From an uncultured Bacteroidales bacterium (GTDB lineage: Bacteria; Bacteroidota; Bacteroidia; Bacteroidales; UBA932): a DNA stretch of 11,344 bases. The position numbers and the translations under genes were made by a program. The notes beneath the pieces were generated by a model that did not search any database, was not told the origin of the DNA, and saw nothing but the letters and a program-made list of their open reading frames with translations. The number at the start of each line of letters is the position of its first letter. Positions within the stretch are counted from its first letter, which is position 1. The DNA is taken from positions 1 through 11,344 of the forward strand of contig CALCEJ010000027.1 of NCBI GenBank assembly GCA_937900465.1. The letters run 5' to 3'. Below, one piece after another: positions 5,238 to 11,344 of this stretch.

Positions 5238-7680
5238 CCGCCTCGTCGTCTACATCGTCGCTGCTACCATAGCCGTAACCGTAGCCATAACCGTAGCCGT
5301 AACCATAGCCGTAACCGTAGCCATAGCTTCTGCCGTAAGTCTGGCGGGCGAATGCATCGACGCCGTTAAGGACAAGGGCCATCCTCTTGTACCTGCCTTC
5401 ACGGTAAAGATCCTCCAGGGCAGGAAGGGCCCTCTTGTCAAACAGGCCGGCGCGGATGATGAAGATGGAGATATCCGCCTTTTCAGCGATGATTGCAGTA
5501 TCTGCGACGACCTCGACAGGCGGGCAGTCGAAGAAGACGTAGTCGTACTTGCTGCGGAGCTGCTCGACCATCTTCGAGAACCTGTCGCTGTAGAGAAGTT
5601 CCGAAGGATTCGGAGGGATTGAACCTACGGTGATAAGGTCGAGGTTGTCCCTCACATTAACGACGTGGCCCATAATATCCTCCGTCTTTCCGGCAAGATA
5701 CGCCGCAACACCGGTGACATTCTTTCCAAGGGCCTTCGAGAGCGACGCCTTACGGATATCAAGGTCAACGAGGACGACCTTGGAGCCCTTCAAGGCCATC
5801 GAGGCGGCCATATTGATAAGGGTGAAGGTCTTACCGGCGTTGGGGTTGAAGGAAGTCACCATTATTATCTTTGCAGGCTCGCCCGAATGGATCATAATGT
5901 CGAGGTTCGTACGGAGGACGCGGAAGGCCTCGTTGACGGCGTCACGCTTTCCCTGCTCGACGATAATACGGGTATAGGACTTGTCGAACCTGTCAAGCTT
6001 GAGACGCTTCCAGTAGTTGGTCTCAAGAGGTATCTGGGGAAGGTCCGCAAGGAAAGGTACGGTAAGATGGTCAAGATCCTCACGGCCGCGAACCGCATTG
6101 TCTGACACCTTCAGGATATAGAACACGGCGAAAGGAATGCCCAGTCCGAGCACGAGGGCGACAAGAAGGATCATCATAGTCCTTGGAGCCACGGGGCCGT
6201 TAGGGCCGTTGGGCCTCATAATGAGACGGGTATTCCCGACGGTAAGAAGGCTCTGGAGCTCGTTTTCCTCCCTCTTCTGGAGAAGGAAGATATAGAGCTG
6301 CTCTTTAACCTTTTGCTGACGCTCGATCGAGAGGAGTTCAAGTTCCTGGCCGGAAGTCGATGCAATCCTCTGGAGGGTAGCCTGCTCCCGCGCCTCAATC
6401 TTTCCGACCTCCATCTTAAGGGTTGAGATCAGGTTGTCGATTGAACGGTTGATAGCGACCTTGAGCTGGTCCAGAGTCCGGTTGTAATCCTGGACGATAG
6501 GGTTGGATTCACTCGAAAGGATAAGGGTACGGTCCCTGTCGAGGAGAACTTTGTTATAATTGTCAATCTGGGAGTTAACGGTCTGATTCTCCAGTCCCGA
6601 GTTCGCAGGGATAAGGTCCTGGGCGTGATTGGGGTCGTTGATGAACTCCTTTATCATCTGGGCGATGGCGAGCTGGTTGGAGGTCTGGAAGGCCTGGTTT
6701 GAAAGGGCGCTCGTCTGCTGGAGGTAAGCGTCTCCAAGGGCATTGACGTTGGAGATGTTATGGCTTTGCTTGTAAGACTTGAGGTCACCTTCGATACCAC
6801 CAAGTTCACCCTCTATGACGGCGAGACGGTCGCTGATGAAAAGGGATGTATTGTTCGCGGACCTGTTCTTGTTCTCAACCCATTCCTGGTTGTAAACGTC
6901 AAGGAGGGTTTCAAGAATGCTCGCTGCCCTGTCCGGGAAGAGGTCCTTTTGGGAAAGTTCCACAACGGAGGACTGCTTCGAGGAGAGCCCTACGGAAAGG
7001 TTCTTGCAGTAGGACTTTGCCCTTGCAGAGGCACGGGCCCATCCTACTGTAATGTCCTTGCCCCATTTATCGACATAGCGGGTAGGGTCAAAGCGAAGGA
7101 CTCCGACAGGGGTCTGGAGGGTATCTCCAAAGGCGCCGCGGACATCCTCAGCCTTGAGTTTGGAAGGACCGATCTTGAACTTTTTGAGCCTGAAGGAATT
7201 CTCACCTTCCTTGACCATCACGAAGGAGAACGACGAAGAGGAGGAAGGTTCTACGACCTGCATCGCAACGGGAGAGTTCTTGTAGAGCTCGCGGCTTCTG
7301 AGGAACTGCTTCTCGACGTAGGAGGTCTCAAGGCCCAGCCGCATCACCACCTTCTCCATAAGGTCAGGGGACGAGAAGGCCTGGATTTCGTTGTCGACGT
7401 TAGTACCCGACGTGTAACGGCGGGAACCGCCGGAGAACATCGTCAGGTCCCTCATCATCGTGTTCTCAGCGTCCTCATCGACGATAACCTTTTCAGACCT
7501 GCTGTAAGTCTTGGGGGTCCTGTAGATATAGAATCCCGCGATGACGACGCAGACAAAAATCGAAATCACATACCACCACTTGTGGTTCCAGAAAAGAGCC
7601 CAAATATCAGCCAGGTTGATACTCTGACCGCCGTCGAGACTCTCCCTCGAAGAGGTTTCGTAGGTATTGTTTTCTGCCAT
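5230..7680 (-). CDS. wzc: Polysaccharide co-polymerase / BY-type tyrosine autokinase (Wzc-like)
   Basis: An 816-residue inner-membrane protein that links polymer assembly to export and autophosphorylates on C-terminal tyrosines. Order of parts: cytoplasmic N-terminus; TM1 at about 36-53; Wzz-type chain-length domain and long periplasmic coiled coil with a GNVR-like segment (about 55-495); TM2 at about 502-523; cytoplasmic kinase. The kinase shows Walker A (SFNPNAGKT, 610-618), Walker A' (VVLVDLDIR, with Asp639 and Asp641) and Walker B (YVFFDCPPVE, about 714-723). The tail holds ten consecutive Tyr-Gly pairs (786-805) after TYGRS, then an acidic end (SSDDVDDEADA). The fused kinase is the Proteobacteria/Bacteroidota form, not the split CpsC/CpsD form. 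ATG at 7680 is chosen over an in-frame TTG at 7689; it leaves a nine-base gap after wza. The tail gives eleven candidate phosphotyrosines. Confidence 0.95.
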   Translation of the reverse strand: MAENNTYETSSRESLDGGQSINLADIWALFWNHKWWYVISIFVCVVIAGFYIYRTPKTYSRSEKVIVDEDAENTMMRDLTMFSGGSRRYTSGTNVDNEIQAFSSPDLMEKVVMRLGLETSYVEKQFLRSRELYKNSPVAMQVVEPSSSSSFSFVMVKEGENSFRLKKFKIGPSKLKAEDVRGAFGDTLQTPVGVLRFDPTRYVDKWGKDITVGWARASARAKSYCKNLSVGLSSKQSSVVELSQKDLFPDRAASILETLLDVYNQEWVENKNRSANNTSLFISDRLAVIEGELGGIEGDLKSYKQSHNISNVNALGDAYLQQTSALSNQAFQTSNQLAIAQMIKEFINDPNHAQDLIPANSGLENQTVNSQIDNYNKVLLDRDRTLILSSESNPIVQDYNRTLDQLKVAINRSIDNLISTLKMEVGKIEAREQATLQRIASTSGQELELLSIERQQKVKEQLYIFLLQKREENELQSLLTVGNTRLIMRPNGPNGPVAPRTMMILLVALVLGLGIPFAVFYILKVSDNAVRGREDLDHLTVPFLADLPQIPLETNYWKRLKLDRFDKSYTRIIVEQGKRDAVNEAFRVLRTNLDIMIHSGEPAKIIMVTSFNPNAGKTFTLINMAASMALKGSKVVLVDLDIRKASLSKALGKNVTGVAAYLAGKTEDIMGHVVNVRDNLDLITVGSIPPNPSELLYSDRFSKMVEQLRSKYDYVFFDCPPVEVVADTAIIAEKADISIFIIRAGLFDKRALPALEDLYREGRYKRMALVLNGVDAFARQTYGRSYGYGYGYGYGYGYGYGYGYGSSDDVDDEADA
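5266..5325 (-). repeat. 60-base tandem repeat encoding (Tyr-Gly)x10 in the kinase tail
   Basis: Ten six-base units each encode Tyr-Gly. Synonymous codons are patterned: Tyr runs TAT, TAC, TAC repeatedly while Gly alternates GGC and GGT. The DNA therefore has an exact 36-base period: 5302-5325 is identical to 5266-5289. This suggests expansion by duplication of a larger block and gives a substrate for slippage or recombination that could change the number of tyrosines in frame. Confidence 0.95.
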
Positions 7681-7689
7681 ATCAGACAA

Positions 7690-8517
7690 TTATTTGCTGT
7701 AACGGATTAATGTTGCGACAAGGTTTGTCACGGAAATTGCGACGGTTCCCATCGAGATCCAGAACGAAGCGCTCTTGAAGTAGTTCTCGTTGATGGTACT
7801 CTGACCGGCACGGACGGAGTTCGGGGTGACGTAAATCACATCGTTCTGTTGGAGATAATATGCCGGTGAGTTGAAGATATCCGAGTCACGGAGATCAACC
7901 ATATAGAACTGCCTCTCCCCGTTCTGTTCACGGATGACGCATACATTGTTACGCTCGCCGTAGATCGTAAGGTCACGGGCGAGGGCAAGGGCCTGGAAGA
8001 TAGTGATCTTGTCACCGGTCACGCTGTAGGAACCCGGACTTGCGACTTCCCCGAGAACCGATATCTTGAAATTCAAAAACTCCACTGTAACTACAGCATC
8101 CCTCAGAAGACCGTTGTCCGCAAGGGTTTTCTCAAGGTGTTCCTGGAGCTCGAAGCGGTTCAATCCCGCCACGTGGACCATACCGAGGGACGGGAAATTG
8201 ATATTTCCGTCATTGTCCACGACATAGCCCGAAATCCTCTGGCTTCCGCCTGACATTGCGACCTCAGAGCCGGTCATATACGTTGCAACGGACTTGTTGA
8301 ACTGGATCGCAAGCTCAGGGGAACGGGAAGCGACGATGATGGACAACTGGTCCTGGGGCTGGATGATTACGCCCTTGTTGACGGCGATGTTGACCGTAGT
8401 GTCGCTCTGGATATCCTGAAGGTAGTTGATGTTTTTCCAGGTAGTAGTACTGCAGGAGGCAAGGAGGAACCCGGCAAGAGCCGCCGCGAGAACCTTTGCT
8501 ACTGTGCTGTGTTTCAT
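7690..8517 (-). CDS. wza: Wza-like polysaccharide export lipoprotein
   Basis: A 275-residue outer-membrane polysaccharide export protein, first gene of the operon. The ATG at 8517 puts a lipoprotein signal at the N-terminus, with lipobox LASC and lipidated Cys22; upstream in-frame starts would bury the signal behind about 14 extra residues. A polysaccharide export (PES) domain spans about 48-148 (IQPQDQLSIIV, GYVVDNDGNINFPSLG, GLNRFELQEHLEK). One SLBB-type domain follows at about 150-232 (ISVLGEVASPGSYSV, ITIFQALALARDL, DVIYVTPN). A hydrophobic helix at about 251-272 ends the protein, as in many Bacteroidota homologues. It is shorter than E. coli Wza (about 380 residues, more SLBB-like domains), which is usual for this phylum. 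It is followed after nine bases by wzc, its expected inner-membrane partner. Confidence 0.94.
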   Translation of the reverse strand: MKHSTVAKVLAAALAGFLLASCSTTTWKNINYLQDIQSDTTVNIAVNKGVIIQPQDQLSIIVASRSPELAIQFNKSVATYMTGSEVAMSGGSQRISGYVVDNDGNINFPSLGMVHVAGLNRFELQEHLEKTLADNGLLRDAVVTVEFLNFKISVLGEVASPGSYSVTGDKITIFQALALARDLTIYGERNNVCVIREQNGERQFYMVDLRDSDIFNSPAYYLQQNDVIYVTPNSVRAGQSTINENYFKSASFWISMGTVAISVTNLVATLIRYSK

Positions 8518-8544
8518 ATATTTGCAGTTTATATTCGTTTTTCC

Positions 8545-8562
8545 TGCGTGTACACACACGCA
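8545..8562 (-). promoter_or_regulatory. Hairpin-capable inverted repeat in the wza leader
   Basis: TGCGTGT (8545-8551) and ACACGCA (8556-8562) form a perfect 7-base stem around a 4-base loop, just after the predicted transcription start and about 28 bases before the wza ATG. It contains the 8-base palindrome GTGTACAC (8548-8555), so it could act as RNA structure or as a protein site. No U-run follows, so it is not a simple terminator. Confidence 0.45.
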
Positions 8563-8572
8563 TATAAGCCCA

Positions 8573-8604
8573 CAAATTTAGCAATTTTCCCGCTCAGAGC
8601 AAAA
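8573..8604 (-). promoter_or_regulatory. Bacteroidota-type promoter of the wza-wzc polysaccharide operon
   Basis: On the minus strand TTTTG (8604-8600), exactly 19 bases of spacer, then TAAATTTG (8580-8573). This matches the TTTG - N19 - TAnnTTTG consensus of the Bacteroidota primary sigma factor. The start would be near 8567, leaving about 50 bases of leader before the wza ATG. It is the only convincing promoter for the six-gene unit that follows, whose internal junctions are overlaps or a nine-base gap. No clear terminator for the upstream gene was found between 8605 and 8666. Confidence 0.8.
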
Positions 8605-8666
8605 CTTTTGTTCGATTCCTGTCACCGCGGGGTACAGATAAGCCCGTTACAACCGGCCCGGAAGCG

Positions 8667-10667
8667 TCACAACTTGTCAAACGTTACAACTTCCTTCTCC
8701 CCTCCCTTGGAGAAATCGACAGTAAGGCGGTAAACGGCGCCTTCCTCGAGCGAGGAAGCGAGCTCGATATTCCCTTCACCGGTCTGCTTCAGCTTGTCAC
8801 CGGCATTTCCTCCGAACTCGAGTCCCTTTGAGTTCTGGAGGTCCCAGCTGTCATACTTCATAAGGTACTTGAAGGAGAGATAGTCATAGCGGATACGCTC
8901 TCCCGGAACTGATGAGCCCTGGGCTCCGGCCTTTCCGGTAAACTGGAAGACCTTCGGAGCGACCTCCGCCATAGGATGACCCTTAGTTGCGGTCCAGTCG
9001 ATCTCGCTGTCAAGGCTGACTGCCCCGACTCCGTATCCGACAAGGAACAGTCCTCCCTCCTCCATTGTCTGGGGATAGGAGCCGTCATCGGCCCTGCGGC
9101 TGCCGGAGATATACTGCCTTGCCGTGTCCAACTCGATGAGATATTTGCCCGTAACGGGAACAAATGAGATAGCGCTGCCGGAAACGGAGAAGAGGTCAGG
9201 GTCGATTGTCCATCCGCTGAGACTGGAGATTCCGCTGACGGAGATGCTCTGTCCCTTGGTAAGGCTTACAAGGGCCTGATAGGAGGTGGAAGACATCTGG
9301 GTCATCTTGGTACCGGCAAATTCGATATCCAGTCCGCCGATCTCCTTCTGACCCACCTTCTCGAATGCGAGCTTCGGGCTGTTGACGCCGCCGGTAAGGT
9401 CCAGCGTGAAACGATATATTCCGCCCGCATCGAGAGTCACTCCGCTTGCAAGGTGAATGTTACCGTCGCTTGCGCCCACGGTAATGAGATTGCTCGATGA
9501 GACGGGAGGATTCGTGCCGCCGAATTCACCGCCCCAGTCTTTCTGGTGGAAAAGTTTCACGTCGATCGAGCTTGCGGAAAGCTGCTCTCCGGCGATAAGG
9601 GTAAGCTGATGGACCTTGGGCTCGACCTCGGCAAGGCAGAGGCCCCTCTGGGTCTTCCAACCCTCCTTGAACATCGTGGGCTTGCCGTAGCAGTTCGCAC
9701 CGCCAATCATCCACACCGCGCCTGATCCTTCAGAATCAAGCCTTGCATAATCAGTTTCGGAAGACATTCTCTCCACAAGGAAGTACTTCTCCTGGAGGGA
9801 TATGCTGATCTTGTACTTTCCGTCAGCGGCAAGGAATCTCATAGAGCCGTCTGCGGCGGTTTCGATAAAGTCAGGATCCGCTGTCCAGGATGCTATATCC
9901 TCAATCCCCTCAATCTTTACCGCAGCACCCTTCTGGATGTCGATGACGGCGGCAAAATGGGTCTTGTCAGACATAACGGAGACCGTACCGTTGACAGTGA
10001 TCGTAGTAAATGGAGCAGCCTCAAAGGTGAGAGTGTTAAAGGAAACGGTGTAATCCGCAGAGGCGCTTGCAAAAGGAATCATCCCGCTTGCACCGACCTC
10101 CACCCCCGTAGAGCCGTAACCGAAGACGATCTTCCTGCCATCCGAGCCGAAGGGTGCTGTCTCAATCTGGGCGTCGTAAGAAGCTCCGAGACTACCTTCG
10201 AATGCATAATTGTTTCTCGAGACCTTTTCCATCCTGTGGCTCTCACCGTCAGCTCCGATGAGCGTAAGGTACTCGAAATCCGGGCGGGAGACGGCGACGT
10301 CGATTTCCTTCACGGTCTTCGCGAAGGATGTGTTCTGGGCTGTGAAACGGGCTGTTGCCACCCCGTCGGGGATATTCTTGTAGAAGGGAATGGGGAATCC
10401 CCCGTCATAGACGCCGTTTGCGGCGGTACGGATCGTAGCCTCACCGACGACAGTCTCATCGAAAAGGAGTTCCACCTTGAGGGTAGACAGAGCGACCTTG
10501 TCCTCGATGTTGACGGAGAAGGTGAAATCATCGCCCATCAGGCCGGATTCCGGGCAGGTAACCTCCACGGAAGGGCCTTCCCCGGTACCTGTTCCTTCGT
10601 TTTCCTTGTTGTTGCAGGCGGTGAACATCACAAGAGCCGCCGCAAGCATTATCAGATATTTTTTCAT
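8667..10667 (-). CDS. Surface glycan-binding-type lipoprotein with duplicated modules (PUL component)
   Basis: A 666-residue lipoprotein (signal MKKYLIMLAAALVMFTAC, lipidated Cys18, followed by polar NNKENEG, typical of surface-exposed Bacteroidota lipoproteins). An N-terminal beta-rich, Ig-like region covers about 32-130. The rest holds a tandem duplication: about 222-438 and 446-666. Each copy has an 80-residue beta module (ASWTADPDFI versus SGWTIDPDLF; GKYKI versus GKYLI) and a 120-residue module (LAEVEPKVHQLT versus MAEVAPKVFQFT; a GG-EFGG or LEFGG loop; GNIHLASGVTL versus GNIELASSLEE). These modules resemble Bacteroidota domains of unknown function in the DUF5121/DUF5125 group, recalled from memory. 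No catalytic motif is seen, so sugar binding at the cell surface is inferred. It follows the GH30 stop by 19 bases. The ATG at 10667 is preferred over an upstream in-frame start at 10694 because it gives a compact signal peptide. Confidence 0.82.
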   Translation of the reverse strand: MKKYLIMLAAALVMFTACNNKENEGTGTGEGPSVEVTCPESGLMGDDFTFSVNIEDKVALSTLKVELLFDETVVGEATIRTAANGVYDGGFPIPFYKNIPDGVATARFTAQNTSFAKTVKEIDVAVSRPDFEYLTLIGADGESHRMEKVSRNNYAFEGSLGASYDAQIETAPFGSDGRKIVFGYGSTGVEVGASGMIPFASASADYTVSFNTLTFEAAPFTTITVNGTVSVMSDKTHFAAVIDIQKGAAVKIEGIEDIASWTADPDFIETAADGSMRFLAADGKYKISISLQEKYFLVERMSSETDYARLDSEGSGAVWMIGGANCYGKPTMFKEGWKTQRGLCLAEVEPKVHQLTLIAGEQLSASSIDVKLFHQKDWGGEFGGTNPPVSSSNLITVGASDGNIHLASGVTLDAGGIYRFTLDLTGGVNSPKLAFEKVGQKEIGGLDIEFAGTKMTQMSSTSYQALVSLTKGQSISVSGISSLSGWTIDPDLFSVSGSAISFVPVTGKYLIELDTARQYISGSRRADDGSYPQTMEEGGLFLVGYGVGAVSLDSEIDWTATKGHPMAEVAPKVFQFTGKAGAQGSSVPGERIRYDYLSFKYLMKYDSWDLQNSKGLEFGGNAGDKLKQTGEGNIELASSLEEGAVYRLTVDFSKGGEKEVVTFDKL

Positions 10668-10686
10668 ATTATGCGGTTGTTTGTTT

Positions 10687-11344
10687 TTATTCATCTTTCC
10701 AGAGGACAGATACGACGGATTTCCCGGGGACCATAACGGATACGGAATGGGCCTTGCCGGCGAATACGAACTGGTCGTCGTTACTGCTTTCGTTAAGGAT
10801 TATCACTCCGTAGGAGCCGTCAGGGTTACGGAATGCGAGATAGGATATCGACGCGGCCGTATATCCGGTCGTGCCTATGCGGACAGCACCGGGCCTCACT
10901 TCGACGGAGCAATGGGCTACGTCATACCAGTGAGATTTCCGGTCAATCGAGCCATAGCTGTAGCTGCTGCTATTGATTGAAGCGGCCCCATAGCAGGTGG
11001 AGCATCCGCCGGGCCTGTAAGGCTTTCTGTCGCTATCCAGCATAAGGTTCCAAAGGGTTACGCCCTTCCCGTAACGCCTGAGCGTCCCGAAGAAGATCTC
11101 GCGCATATCCTCCTGGAACTGGCCGCCGAACTGGTGCCAGTCGTAATTCCAGGTGCCGATAGAGGCCTCCGTGAACCATATTCCCTTGTCAGGATACGCG
11201 GAGTGGATGCTGTCAAGCTCCCCTACTGATCCTCCGTAGTTATGCCAGGCGCTTCCGGAGGCATACTTTCCGGCCTCGGACGCGAATACCTTAAGCGGAT
11301 ACTTGCTCTGGTCCGACTGGTTGTCGTAGTTGTAGTTGTGGTCA
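10687..11344 (-). CDS. GH30-family endo-glucanase (probably beta-1,6-glucanase), C-terminal part
   Basis: The last 218 residues of a glycoside hydrolase; the N-terminus lies beyond the right edge. DHNYNYD opens the fragment. GIWFTEAS follows, whose Glu (codon 11167-11169) is the expected catalytic nucleophile of the GH30 (beta/alpha)8 barrel. WNLMLDSDRKPYRPGGCSTCYG is characteristic of GH30 enzymes near subfamily 3, which includes endo-beta-1,6-glucanases. The C-terminal 100 residues form the usual small beta-sandwich (SYLAFRNPDGSYGVIILNES, VMVPGKSVVSVLW). The acid/base Glu should lie upstream, out of view. Immediately downstream is a surface-type lipoprotein, as in PULs for fungal beta-1,6-glucan; a SusC/SusD pair would be expected outside the window. 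A glucosylceramidase-like or beta-1,6-galactanase activity is less likely. Confidence 0.88.
   Translation of the reverse strand, partial: DHNYNYDNQSDQSKYPLKVFASEAGKYASGSAWHNYGGSVGELDSIHSAYPDKGIWFTEASIGTWNYDWHQFGGQFQEDMREIFFGTLRRYGKGVTLWNLMLDSDRKPYRPGGCSTCYGAASINSSSYSYGSIDRKSHWYDVAHCSVEVRPGAVRIGTTGYTAASISYLAFRNPDGSYGVIILNESSNDDQFVFAGKAHSVSVMVPGKSVVSVLWKDE

Noticed and set aside
6760..7710. 316-codon open frame on the plus strand
   Set aside because: It lies wholly antisense to wzc, whose domains and motifs are unmistakable. Its predicted protein has no recognisable domain. Long antisense frames are expected from this genome's codon bias.
8315..8563. Possible upstream ORF beginning with ATG at 8563, close to the wza transcription start
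   Set aside because: It continues far into wza in another frame and its product is not protein-like. It could affect wza translation only if the start maps upstream of 8563, which cannot be judged here.
8605..8666. Search for a terminator between the lipoprotein gene and the wza promoter
   Set aside because: GC-rich runs are present but no stem with a following T-run was found on the minus strand, so none is reported.
9957..10736. 259-codon open frame on the plus strand
   Set aside because: Antisense to the duplicated lipoprotein and the end of the GH30 gene, both well supported; low-complexity composition with no family resemblance.

Overview
The window comes from a Bacteroidales-type genome (phylum Bacteroidota), probably a gut or gut-like lineage. 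The evidence is: promoter boxes of the TAnnTTTG type instead of TATAAT; weak or absent Shine-Dalgarno sequences; a Bacteroidota-style Wza lipoprotein and tyrosine autokinase; and the end of a polysaccharide utilization locus (PUL) with a GH30 enzyme and a surface glycan-binding lipoprotein. The genus cannot be settled from the sequence. There are no RNA genes, CRISPR arrays or mobile elements, and coding density is very high. No gene-free stretch exceeds about 150 bases.

Layout. (1) Positions 1-1379, minus strand: a HAMP-domain membrane protein followed, with a 4-base ATGA overlap, by the N-terminal half of a TrkH potassium transporter that runs off the left edge. (2) Positions 1380-1461: a short AT-rich divergent promoter region with two TATATTTG boxes forming a 9-base perfect inverted repeat. 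(3) Positions 1462-2667, plus strand: a ROK-family regulator, the only plus-strand gene. (4) Positions 2664-8604, minus strand: a compact surface-polysaccharide operon read in the order wza, wzc (tyrosine kinase), cpsB-type PHP phosphatase, rfbD, rfbC, then a small secreted protein. A clear Bacteroidota promoter precedes wza, and almost every junction is an overlap. (5) Positions 8667-11344, minus strand: the 3' end of a PUL-like operon, with a GH30 endo-glucanase (partial) and a large duplicated-module lipoprotein.

How the genes fit together. Wza is the outer-membrane export channel. Wzc is the inner-membrane polymerization/export co-polymerase and tyrosine autokinase, and the PHP phosphatase would remove phosphates from its Tyr-Gly tail. 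RfbC and RfbD catalyse the last two steps to dTDP-L-rhamnose, an activated sugar for the exported polymer. The GH30 enzyme and its lipoprotein partner would bind and cut an external glucan, most likely beta-1,6-linked. The TrkH/HAMP pair concerns potassium import.

Most genes belong to known families. The least conventional items are: a HAMP protein that looks N-terminally truncated, is coupled to trkH and has a promoter box abutting its start codon; the ten-fold Tyr-Gly tail of the kinase, whose DNA carries a 36-base period; the small secreted protein locked into the capsule operon; and the tandem duplication inside the glycan-binding lipoprotein.
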